NCBI GenBank assembly: GCA_963707135.1
Contig: CAVPOY010000019.1
Location: forward strand, 1-60,342
Origin: JBGSTR01 sp963707135
Lineage (GTDB): Bacteria; Pseudomonadota; Gammaproteobacteria; Chromatiales; Chromatiaceae
DNA length: 60,342 bases
Direction: 5' to 3'
The position numbers and the translations under genes are program-made. Within the stretch, counting starts at the first letter, position 1, and each line of letters begins with the position of its first letter. Below the pieces are notes generated by a model that saw only the letters and a list, made by a program, of their open reading frames with translations, searched no databases and was not told the origin of the DNA. Of this stretch, positions 52,072-60,342 are shown one piece after another.

Positions 52072-53181
52072 TCAGCGACCCGCGATACCCTCGGTGCCGG
52101 TGTAGACCCGCATGATCCGGAACGGCCCCTCGGCGCCTTCCGCGCCGCCGTTGAGGGCCGGGGCCAGGTGCAGTTGGTTGACGGCGATATAGAGCCAGCC
52201 GGCCTCCCCGAAGCTCAGCGCATCCGGCCAGGACAGGCGATCGTCCTGCACCAGCGTCTCCAGCTCACCGCCCGCCGTTAGCGCCGTGATGGCGTTCCGC
52301 CGCAGGTCCGTGAAGTAGTGGTTGCCCTCGGCGTCGGTTGACGCACCGTCGGAAACCGGCTTCGGACCTTGCTTCTCGATCGCCGCGGCAACCGCCGCAT
52401 CGTCCGCGCCCTCGCGCAACAGCCGGGTCGGCAAGCGATACCAGGTCTCGCCGCTCATGGCCCCGAAATAGAGGGTCTCGCCGTCGGCGGACAGGGTGAT
52501 CGGGTTGACGGCGATCCGCGCGGGCTTCGCCTCGCCGGCCGGTCCCGGCGTCGTCAGCGTGCGTCCGTCAACGACGATGTCCACATCTTCCGCCTGTAGG
52601 GCCGCGGACGCCGTGAATCGCCGCGACGAACCCTGGTTCAGATCGACGACCACCAGCGCCGGCTCGTGCCCCCCGCCGATGTCCGCGATGTAGACGAAGC
52701 CTCGAGCATCGTCGACGGCGAGGTCGTTGAGGAAGCTGCCTTTCGGGCCGGTGTCCTCGGGGAAGTCATAGCGCCAGACCGCCTCCCCCGTGGCCAACGA
52801 GAATGCGAGCAGCTTCGGCGGCTGGGGTGGCTCGCCGAGACCGTTGTCGAGAACCCAGAGGCGCCCGGTACGGTCGATCGTGATTCCGAGCACGCTGTTC
52901 AGCACGTCGGGCCCGGAGCCGAAGGCGCCGTTCCAGCCGGCGTTCGGCCAGGGCGAGTAGCTGCCCGGTCCCGTGACCTCGATCAACTGGGCGTCGGCAC
53001 GGCGAAACTGATGGACGGTCGCGAACACGCGTCCGTCGCCGGTCACGGCCAGATTGCCCGGGTTTATCGGAAGCTCCGCCACGACCTCGAGTGTTCCCGG
53101 CGCGGGTTTTTCGTCCACCGCCCATGCCGGCAACGCGCAAAGCAAGGCGCCAAGGACGAGGTATCGAGCGGCGCGGTTCAT
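52072..53181 (-). CDS. Exported yellow/major royal jelly protein-like beta-propeller
   Basis: 369 residues with a signal peptide (LVLGALLCALPAWA). Propeller features of the MRJP/yellow family are present: LAVTGDGRVFATVHQF, LNSVLGITIDRTGRLWVLDNG, LNDLAVDDARGFVYIADIG and LSADGETLYFGAMSGETWYRLPT, then DGASTDAEGNHYFTDL. Bacterial members are periplasmic or secreted and mostly of unknown function, some lactonase-like. It lies next to htpX on the same strand with 107 bases between. Confidence 0.88.
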   Translation of the reverse strand: MNRAARYLVLGALLCALPAWAVDEKPAPGTLEVVAELPINPGNLAVTGDGRVFATVHQFRRADAQLIEVTGPGSYSPWPNAGWNGAFGSGPDVLNSVLGITIDRTGRLWVLDNGLGEPPQPPKLLAFSLATGEAVWRYDFPEDTGPKGSFLNDLAVDDARGFVYIADIGGGHEPALVVVDLNQGSSRRFTASAALQAEDVDIVVDGRTLTTPGPAGEAKPARIAVNPITLSADGETLYFGAMSGETWYRLPTRLLREGADDAAVAAAIEKQGPKPVSDGASTDAEGNHYFTDLRRNAITALTAGGELETLVQDDRLSWPDALSFGEAGWLYIAVNQLHLAPALNGGAEGAEGPFRIMRVYTGTEGIAGR

Positions 53182-53288
53182 GGGCGTCTCCTACGTTATG
53201 GTTCGGGACGGCGCGTACTTCGGTCTCGGCGCGGGCCGGGTCCGTACCAGTGCAGAACCCGGATCCGCGCCGCTGCGGCAGAACGACC

Positions 53289-54178
53289 TCAGCCGCGACC
53301 GGCCTCGAGCGCGGCGATACGCTGCTCCAGGGGCGGGTGGCTCATGAACAGGGCCTTCAGCCCCTCGCCCATCTTGCCCGAGATGCCGAACGCCGCGAAC
53401 TCGCCGGCCGGCAGGTCCTGGGGCTCGTGCACCCGCTGCAGGGCACGCAATGCGTCCGCCATCTGCCGCCGGCTGGTCAGGCCGGCCCCGCCGGCGTCGG
53501 CGCGAAACTCCCGGTAGCGCGAGAACCACATGACGATCATCGTCGCGAGCACCGAGAGCAGCAACTCCGCGACGATGGAGACAATCCAATAGGCGGGGCC
53601 GACTCCCTCTTCGGTCCGGAACACGACCCGATCGACGGTGTGACCGATGATCCGGGCCAGGAACACCACGAAGGTGTTCACCACGCCCTGGATCAAGGGC
53701 CAGCGTCACCATGTCGCCGTTCGCGACATGGCTGATCTCATGGCCGACGACGGCCTCGACCTCGTCCTTGTTCATCCGCTGGAGCAGGCCCGTGCTGACG
53801 GCGACCAGGGCGTCGTTGCGGTTCCAACCGGTCGCGAAGGCGTTCGGGTCCGGCGAGTCGAAGATGCCCACCTCGGGCATCTGGATGCCCGCTTCCTTCG
53901 ACTGGCGCTCCACGGTGTCCATCAGCCAGCGCTCGAACGGCGTGCCGGGCTGGTCGATGATCTGCACTCCCATGCCGCGCTTCGCCATGGTCTTCGACAG
54001 GAACAGCGAGATCAAAGACCCGCTGAAGCCGATGATGGCGGCCATGACCAGCAGGGAGCCCATGTTGATGCCGCCGCTCTCCATCAGGACGCCGTCGAGG
54101 CCGAGCAGCCGGAAAACGACGCTGATGACCACCAGACACGGCGACGTTGGTGCCTAGAAACAAGAGGATGCGCATCAT
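53289..54178 (-). CDS. htpX: Membrane metalloprotease HtpX, two single-base insertions
   Basis: Three frames join to ~295 residues, the normal HtpX length: MMRILLFLGTNVAV, then LVVISVVFRLLGLDGV to VGHEISHVANGDMVTLAL, then IQGVVNTFVVFLARIIG to LEQRIAALEAG. The zinc motif HEISH and the downstream Glu region (YREFRADAGG) are intact. HtpX degrades damaged membrane proteins. The breaks are GTG-T-CTG near 54,137 and CT-T-GATC near 53,697. In each case removing one of two adjacent bases restores the frame, and either choice gives the same amino acid (GTG or GTT Val; CTG or CTT Leu). So this is very probably an intact gene with consensus errors. Confidence 0.93.
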
Positions 54179-54368
54179 GGAAAGAGACTCCGTGGCGAAC
54201 TGTAGAAGCTTGCGCAGAAACGATGCCGTTTGAGCAGCGGGTTTTCAAGCCGGTGCGGCCGTAGCGGCGGCCTGGACGCGATATGCGGGCGCGTGCGGCG
54301 CAACAAAGAGCGCAAATCCGGGTGGACAAACCCCGATCCCGGCGTTAGCATTCCGCGTCTCGTTTGCC

Positions 54369-54444
54369 GGGGCCATAGCTCAGCTGGGAGAGCGCAACAC
54401 TGGCAGTGTTGAGGTCGGCGGTTCGATCCCGCCTGGCTCCACCA
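54369..54444 (+). tRNA. tRNA-Ala (GGC)
   Basis: A full cloverleaf: acceptor GGGGCCA with TGGCTCC, D-arm GCTC/GAGC, anticodon stem CAACA/TGTTG with loop CTGGCAG (anticodon GGC), T-arm GGCGG-TTCGATC-CCGCC, and an encoded CCA end. Confidence 0.97.
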
Positions 54445-54455
54445 ACCATCGAGAG

Positions 54456-54484
54456 TCCGGCCATTTGCAGCGGCCGGATTTTTT
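54456..54484 (+). terminator. Intrinsic terminator between the tRNAs
   Basis: TCCGGCC pairs with GGCCGGA around a nine-base loop and is followed by six T residues. It would separate tRNA-Ala from tRNA-Glu transcripts or allow partial read-through. Confidence 0.88.
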
Positions 54485-54525
54485 CTGGCGAGCACTCGAC
54501 AGAGAAACGCCGGAATACCCGTTCA

Positions 54526-54601
54526 GTCCCCATCGTCTAGAGGCCTAGGACATCGCCCTTTCACGGCGGCAACCGGGGTTCGAATCCCCGTGGGGACGCC
54601 A
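54526..54601 (+). tRNA. tRNA-Glu (TTC)
   Basis: Acceptor GTCCCCA with TGGGGAC, anticodon loop CTTTCAC (anticodon TTC), T-arm CGGGG-TTCGAAT-CCCCG, and CCA encoded at the end. Confidence 0.97.
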
Positions 54602-54743
54602 ATCAACCCTATCGCCCGCGCCCGCGGGTGGGATCGGGCAGCGCGGTGGGGCAATAATCCGCCGGTAGGTTGCGGTCCCCACGTGGGTCGTTTCAGAGCC
54701 TCGCGCAGCCCTCTACCGCTGTTTGCTCATCGATACCGCACGA

Positions 54744-54776
54744 CCAGGAGCTCCCGCCGAAGCGGGGGCTCTCTGG
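54744..54776 (-). terminator. Hairpin after the first FG-GAP gene
   Basis: A GAGC-CCCCGC / GCGGGA-GCTC stem with a TTCG-type loop and one mismatch lies just past the stop at 54793 on the minus strand. There is no T-run, so it is only a weak terminator candidate. The remainder of 54,602-54,792 is empty. Confidence 0.4.
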
Positions 54777-54792
54777 TGCGCTTGCGCGGCGC

Positions 54793-57570
54793 TCAGAATC
54801 GCATGATGTTCAGCCTCTCACCGGTCCCGGCGTCCTTGACGACGGCGTAGAGCGTCGCCGTCGGCGCCACAGCGCTCCAGCAGCACCAGCTCCTCGGCGC
54901 CGTTGGCGTTGATGTCGGCGATGCTGACCATGTCGAGCGGCGTGCACGTCCTTGTCGAACCAGACGGTGTTGATCGCCTCGTTGCTCACGCCGTCGCGGA
55001 TCTTGGCGTGCACCTGACCGGTGTCGGGGTTGCGGGCGAGCACCGCGTACTCCTCGGCGCCGTTGCCGTTCATGTCCGCGAGCACCGCGAGCTTCATCGG
55101 GTCGAAGTCCGGGTTGTAGCCGCGCAGCGTGGCCTGGATGGCGTCGGTGGCCGCGTCGGTGATCCGCACCAGGGTCTTGCCGGTGGCCGGCTCGTGCAGC
55201 AGCAGCGCGACCTTGCCGGTCGGGTTGCCGTCCGCGTCCGGCACGGTCAGGGCCTGCAGCAGGTCGTAGTCCCCGTACCACCAGGCCGCGACCGTGTTGA
55301 TCTTCTCGTCGGTCAGGCTGTCCTGGATGACCACCCGGTCGGTCTCGTCGGACTTGGTGAGCACCGCGCCGACCTCGGCGCTGCCGTTGCCGTTGAGGTC
55401 CGGCAGCGTGATGACCTGCTTGGGCTCGAAGCGCGGCGGCGAACCAGAGGTTGTTGACCGGCTCGCCGGTGACCGCGTCCAGGATCTCGACCCGGGTCGA
55501 GCCCTTGCCCGAGCATCCCGAGCTCGGGGATGCCGTTGCCGTCCTGGTCGGGCAGCACGGTGAGATCCACGGGTGCGAATTTGGGATTGAACGCGACGCT
55601 GCCGAGGAGGTCGCCGGTGAGCGCATCGCGGGTCTCGGCGCCGTCGCCGATCTTTCCGAGCAGCACCAGGCTCGGCGCGAGGCCAAAGCCGTCCATCACC
55701 TCGACGTCGACCGGGGGCAGGTCGGCGCTGAAGGTGAAGCGGCTGATCAGGCCGCCGTTGGCGGCGTCCTTGACCTTGGCGATGGTCTTGCCGTCGCGCC
55801 GGAAGACCACGGCGATCTCGGGGGTGCCGTCGCCGTTGGTGTCGCCGAGGGCGCGCAGGGCGGCGAAGGACGGCCACGGCGCGGAATCGGACGGGCGCCC
55901 GAACACCACGTAGCTCTGGCCAGACTGGACACTGCCGTTCGGCGGCAACGGTGCGCCGATGATGAGGTCATCGACGCCGTCGCCGTTGACGTCGCCGGCG
56001 CCGCTGACGGAGCAGCCGGAACCGATCGGACGCATCGATGCCGTTGAGGGCGAAGCCGTTGCGTGCCGTCGAGCGCCGAGAGCTCCAGCACGCCGCCGCT
56101 GCCGACACCCGGGCCACCGAACACCACGTAGCTTTGGCCTGCATCGGAAATGCCGTTCGGGTCGGCACCAGATGCGCCGATGATGAGGTCATCGATACCG
56201 TCGCCGTTGACATCGCCGGCGCCGCTGACGGACTAGCCGGACCAATCGCCCGCATTGATGCCGTTGAGGGCGAAGCCGTTGCGTGCCGTCGAGCGCAGAG
56301 AGCTCCAGCGACGCCGCCGCTGCCGACACCCGGTGCCACCGAACACCACGTAGCTTTGGCCGGCAGAACTGCCGTTCGGGTCGGCATGCCATGCGCCGAT
56401 GATGAGGTCGTCGACGCCGTCGCCGTTGACATCGCCGGCGCCGCTGACGGAGCAGCCGGAATAATCGTGCCGCATTGATGCCGTTGAGGGCGAAGCCGTT
56501 GCTGCCGTCGAGCGCCGAGAGCTCCAGCACGCCGCCGCTGCCCACACCCGGCGCCCCCGAACACCACGTAGCTTTGGCCCGACTTCGCCGTTCGGGTCGG
56601 CAAGCGTGCGCGCCGATGATGAGGTCATCGACGCCGTCGCCGTTGACATCGCCGGCGCCGCTGACGGACCTGCCGGACCGCATCGACCCGATTGATGCCG
56701 TTGAGGGCGAAGCCGTTGCGGCCGTCGAGCGCCGAGAGCTCCAGCGACGCCGCCGCTGCCCACGCCCGGCGCCCCCGAACACCACGTAGCTTTGGCCGGC
56801 GAAAACATGCGTTCGGATCGGCCTCGCTGCACCGATGATGAGGTCGTCGACGCCGTCGCCGTTGACATCGCCGGCGCCGCTGACGGAGCCGCCGGAATGA
56901 TCGCCGATTCATTGATGCCGTTGAGGGCGAAGCCGTTGCTGCCGTCGAGCGCCGAGAGCTCCAGCACACCGCCGCTGCCGACGCCCGGCCCGCCGAACAC
57001 CACGTAGCTTTGGCCGCGTCGCGTAATGCCGTTCGGGTCGGCATAGGGCGCCGATGATGAGGTCGTCGACGCCGTCGCCGTTGACATCGCCGGCGCCGCT
57101 GACGGAGCCGCCGGAATCGATCGTACGCGTTGATGCCGTTGAGGGCGAAGCCGTTGCTGCCGTCGAGCGCCGAGAGCTCCAGCACGCCGCCGCTGCCGAC
57201 GCCCGCGCCCCCGAACACCACGTAGCTTTGACCAGTGAAACCGCCGTTCGGGTCGGCACAAGGTGCGCCGATGATGAGGTCATCGACGCCGTCGCCGTTG
57301 ACATCGCCGGCGCCGCTGACGGAGTACGCCGGAATAATCGCCTGCATTGATGCCGTTGAGGGCGAAGCCGTTGCTGCCATCGAGCTCGGAGAGCTCGATC
57401 ACGGCCGGAAAGTCGGCCTGGACGGTGCCGCTCGCGGCCAGCCCCAGCAGCCCGATCCCCAGCAGCCCGCAAGCGGTGCGCGAGAGCCGCGCCGGGCGCA
57501 GGCCCCGGCGGACCGCCGCGGTGAGCGGGTGTGGGCAAAGACCTGGTCCGCTTTGCGTGCGTCGTTTCAT
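54793..57570 (-). CDS. Exported integrin-like FG-GAP repeat protein 1; many frameshifts
   Basis: About 925 codons from the ATG at 57570, which has a strong GGAGGAG site. A long N-terminal region with a late hydrophobic core (LSRTACGLLGIGLLGLAASGTVQA) is the signal peptide. Then come seven ~72-residue repeats (57,370-55,910), each with LELSALDGSNGFALNGIN, SVSGAGDVNGDGVDDLIIGA and GQSYVVFGG, the layout of a seven-bladed integrin-alpha beta-propeller with Ca-binding DxNGDG loops. The C-terminal ~360 residues contain a further set of ~50-residue NGNG repeats (VDLTVLPDQDGNGIPELGML type), ending in GTGERLNIMRF. The frame changes at several sites per repeat, always where repeats differ, mostly by one extra base. 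It is probably intact in the cell. A surface adhesion role is inferred. Confidence 0.8.
55909..57370 (-). repeat. Seven ~217-base FG-GAP repeats, gene 1
   Basis: The string CACGTAGCTTTGG (or CTCTGG in the first) recurs seven times at about 217-base steps (near 55,910, 56,128, 56,350, 56,565, 56,787, 57,001 and 57,221). Units share long near-identical tracts and differ at four short variable sites, which is where the indels lie. Confidence 0.9.
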
Positions 57571-57746
57571 CGTCTCCTCCTCGTCACTTTGTTTGTATCC
57601 CTTCGGGTGCCACCGCGGCACCCGCCGGATCTCGTCGCTTTTCGCCCGATGGCCATCGGTCGGCGGATGGCGGGCAGTACCGCCACGTCGTCGGGATCTC
57701 GTAGACCTAAAGCGTCCCCTTGGCGCACGGAGAAGCCGGCCGGGCT

Positions 57747-60126
57747 CAGAATCGCAGCGTGTTCAGCGTCTCTCCGGTCCCGGCGTCCGTGACGACGGCC
57801 TTGAGCTCGCCGTCGGCGCAGCGCTCGAGCAGCACCAGCTCCCCGGCGCCGTTGGCGTTGATGTCGGCGATGCTCGCCAGGTCGAGCGGGGTGCAGTCCT
57901 TGCTGAACCAGACGGTGTTGATCGCCTCGGCGCTCACGCCGTCGCGGACCTTGGCGTGCACCTGGCCGGTGTCGGGGTTGCGGGCGAGCAGGGCGTACTC
58001 CTCGGCGCCGTTGCCGTTCAGGTCCGCGAGCACCGCGAGCTTCACCGGGTCGAAGTCCGGGTTGTAGCCGCGCAGCGTGGCCTGAGATGGCGTTGGTGGC
58101 CGCGTCGGTGACCCGCACCAGGGTCTTGCCGGTCGCCGGATCGTGCAGCAGCAGCGCGACCTTGCCGGTGGGGTTGCCGTCCGCGTCCGGCACCGGCAGG
58201 GCCTGCAGCAGGTCGTAGTCCGCCGTAGCCACCAGGTCCGCCACGGCGTCTGATCTTCTCGTCGGTCAGGGTGTCCTTGACCACCACCCGGTCGGTCTCG
58301 TCGGTCTTGGTCAGCACCGCGCCGACCTCGGCGCTGCCGTTGCCGTTGAGGTCCGGCAGCGTGATCACCTGCAGCGGATCGAAGCGCTCGGCGAACCAGA
58401 GGTTGTTGACCGGGTCGCCGGTGACCGCGTCCAGGATCTCGACCTGGGTCGAGCCCTGGCCGAGCATCCCGAGCTCGGGGATGCCGTTGCCGTCCTGGTC
58501 GGGCAGCACGGTGAGGTCCACGGGGGCGAATTTCGGGTTGAACGCGACGCTGCCGAGCAGGTCGCCGGTGAGCACATCGCGGGTCTCGGCGGTGGGTCCG
58601 GCCAGTCCTTTTCCGAGCAGCACCAGGTTCGGCGCGAGGCCGAAGCCGTCCATCACCTCGACGTCCACCGGGGGCAGGTCGGCGCTGAAGGTGAAGCGGC
58701 TGATCAGGCCGCCGTTGGCGGCGTCCTTGACCTTGGCGATGGTCTTGCCGTCGCGCCGGAAGACGACGGCGATCTCGGGGGTGCCGTCGCCGTTGGTGTC
58801 GCCGAGGGCGCGCAGGGCGGCGAAGGACGCGAGGCCGAATCGGAGGCGCGCCCGAACACCACGTAGCTTTGACCGGGCCGATCGCCGTTCGGGTCGGCCG
58901 CAAGTGCGCCGATGATGATGTCGTCGACGCCGTCGCCGTTGACATCGCCGGCGCCGCTGACGGAGAAGCCGGACCAATCGTCCGCATTGATGCCGTTGAG
59001 GGCGAAGCCGTTGCTGCCGTCGAGCGCCGAGAGCTCCAGCACGCCGCTGCTGCCCACACCCGCGCCGCCGAACACCACGTAGCTTTGGCCAGCGTCCGAA
59101 TCGCCGTTCGGGCCGGCCCGCGATGCGCCGATGATGAGGTCATCGACGCCGTCGCCGTTGACATCGCCGGCGCCGCTGACGGAGCACGCCGGAACAATCG
59201 CCCGCATTGATGCCGTTGAGGGCGAAGCCGTTGCTGCCGTCGAGCGCCGAGAGCTCCAGCACGCCGCCGCTGCCGACACCCGGGCCGCCGAACACCACGT
59301 AGCTTTGGCCCGACCTAATCGCCGTTCGGGTCGGCCATCGATGCGCCGATGATGAGGTCGTCGACGCCGTCGCCGTTGACATCGCCGGCGCCGCTGACGG
59401 ACCGGCCGGAACGATCGCCCGCATTGATGCCGTTGAGGGCGAAGCCGTTGCTGCCGTCGAGCGCCGAGAGCTCCAGCACACCGCCGCTGCCGACGCCTCG
59501 GCCCGCCGAACACCACATAGCTTTGACCGGACAGTCGCCGTTCGGGTCGGCTCCTGTGCGCCGATGATGAGGTCATCGACGCCGTCGCCGTTGACATCGC
59601 CGGCGCCGCTGACGGAGCCAGCCGGAATAGTCGTACGCATTGATGCCGTTGAGGGCGAAGCCGTTGCTGCCGTCCAGCGCCGAGAGCTCCAGCACGCCGC
59701 CGCTGCCGACGCCCGGGCCCCCGAACACCACGTAGCTTTGGCCGCGAATGATCGCCGTTCGGGTCGGCACCAGCTGCGCCGATGATGAGGTCGTCGACGC
59801 CGTCGCCGTTGACATCGCCGGCGCCGCTGACGGACCAGCCGGAACGATCGCACGCATTGATGCCGTTGAGGGCGAAGCCGTTGCTGCCGTCGAGCGCCGA
59901 GAGCTCCAGCACGCCGCCGCTGCCGACACCCGCGCCCCCGAACACCACATAGCTTTGGCCGGAGTCGACAGCCGTTCGGGTCGGCACACGGAGCGCCGAT
60001 GATGAGGTCATCGATGCCGTCGCCGTTGACATCGCCGGCGCCGCTGACGGAGGAGCCGGACCAGTCGTACGCGATTGATGCCGTTGAGCGCGAAGCCGTT
60101 GCTGCCGTCGAGCGCCGGAGAGAGCT
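57747..60126 (-). CDS. Exported integrin-like FG-GAP repeat protein 2 (5' end lost at chimeric junction)
   Basis: A tandem paralogue of the preceding gene, 177 bases upstream of it. The C-terminal part (57,747-58,840) matches the first copy along its length, from ANGGLISRFTFSADLPPVDVEV to GTGETLNTLRF, including GSAEVGAVLTKTDETDRVVV. Six ~216-base FG-GAP repeats (58,858-60,120) are visible; by comparison one more and the signal peptide should lie beyond. The similarity ends at about 60,126, where AT-rich foreign sequence begins, so the start is missing. Frameshifts are of the same kind as in the first copy, for example ATCT-CAG near 58,085 (ATC or ATT Ile) and GGCG-GAC near 58,221 (GGC or GGG Gly). 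Confidence 0.8.
58858..60120 (-). repeat. Six ~216-base FG-GAP repeats, gene 2
   Basis: Occurrences of CACGTAGCTTTGG or CACATAGCTTTGG near 58,860, 59,077, 59,299, 59,513, 59,733 and 59,947 mark the units. They are nearly identical to those of gene 1, so short reads from the two arrays could not be told apart. Confidence 0.9.
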
Positions 60127-60342
60127 AATTCTGTTGAAGAAGCTGTCAACACAAACTTGGTGGACCAGTTTGGGTTGTTAAAGCTCAAATCCATGCAGGC
60201 GGAAGAGGATTAGGCGGTGGTGTAAAGTTAGCTAAATCTATTGATGAAGTCAGAAAATATGCAACTGAAATTCTTGGAATGACTTTGGTTACTCACCAAA
60301 CAGGACCTGAAGGTAAATTAAAGCTACAAAAACTTTACGTAA
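60127..60342 (+). CDS. sucC: Foreign fragment: succinyl-CoA synthetase beta subunit (sucC), AT-rich
   Basis: After the junction, base composition changes from ~65-70% GC to roughly 40% or less. The plus strand encodes SVEEAV, then GGPVWVVKAQIHAGGRGLGG, GVKLAKSIDEV, ILGMTLVTHQTGPEGK, the ATP-grasp N-terminal domain of SucC (family numbering about 35-105). One frame change lies near 60,150. The codon use (AAA, GAA, ATT, TTA) is that of an AT-rich bacterium, perhaps an alphaproteobacterium of SAR11 type. It is truncated at both ends. A chimeric contig join is far more likely than gene transfer. Confidence 0.88.

Noticed and set aside
54602..54792. Possible integration (att) site next to tRNA-Glu
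   Set aside because: No integrase, no duplicated tRNA 3' end and no mobile genes follow; the GGTCCCCACGTGGG near 54,672 is too short to count as an attachment repeat.
55909..60120. CRISPR-like direct repeats
   Set aside because: The ~216-base units are coding FG-GAP repeats with no short repeat-spacer pattern and no cas genes in the window.
57747..60126. Genuine pseudogenisation of both FG-GAP genes
   Set aside because: Conserved tracts are preserved at protein level on both sides of each break, and the breaks are single extra bases at allelic positions; a consensus fault explains them better.
60127..60342. Horizontal transfer of sucC into the FG-GAP locus
   Set aside because: Both genes are truncated at the joint at the very end of the contig and composition switches at one base; a false assembly join is the simpler explanation.

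Overview
The window looks like a contig from a high-GC, uncultivated gammaproteobacterium. The housekeeping genes support this: tsaB, a YoaA/DinG-type helicase, mrcB, uppP, a YadG/YadH-type ABC exporter, slt, htpX, malate synthase G and a DsrC/TusE-family protein. All assignments come from reading translations, motifs and gene order; no database search was run. The last ~215 bases are AT-rich, encode a piece of succinyl-CoA synthetase beta subunit and almost certainly come from a different organism.

Layout. 1-17 kb: a minus-strand island of exported proteins. In transcription order it holds a ~1,870-codon SdrD/beta-helix surface protein, a multicopper oxidase with a complete type 1 copper motif, a second oxidase-like protein lacking the type 1 cysteine, a cupredoxin/Ig-repeat adhesin, a small exported protein, a subtilisin with thrombospondin-3 repeats, a SCO copper chaperone with a His/Met-rich tail, and a cytochrome c fused to a periplasmic-binding-like domain that runs off the window. 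17-21 kb: two divergent response regulators, a five-repeat exported protein, and two genes starting MKLCPKCGRSP, with a shared ACCCTAC element in three upstream regions. 21-33.7 kb: housekeeping, cell-wall and transport genes. 33.7-45.4 kb: Nudix hydrolase, TfoX-N protein, malate synthase G, a cysteine-rich DsrC-like protein, an unknown three-gene operon, and a large protein with a degenerate cyclase-like domain. 45.5-48.3 kb: a contractile-tail remnant (intact sheath, broken tube, small partner). 48.4-54.2 kb: slt, inositol-phosphatase-like, Sel1, yellow/MRJP-like and htpX. 54.4-54.6 kb: tRNA-Ala and tRNA-Glu. 54.8-60.1 kb: two tandem paralogues of a large exported FG-GAP/integrin-like protein.

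The first 17 kb reads as one functional theme: secreted copper redox enzymes with a copper-delivery chaperone, an electron carrier, a protease and large adhesive scaffolds. It is the best candidate here for an undescribed system. Its substrate cannot be told from sequence.

Data quality matters. Frameshifts hit the large surface genes, htpX, the small tail-locus gene and the SpeE-like gene. Many are one extra base at a place where two alternative bases of a codon (often synonymous) both seem to have been kept. I therefore treat these genes as probably intact, with consensus errors, and annotate each as one CDS.
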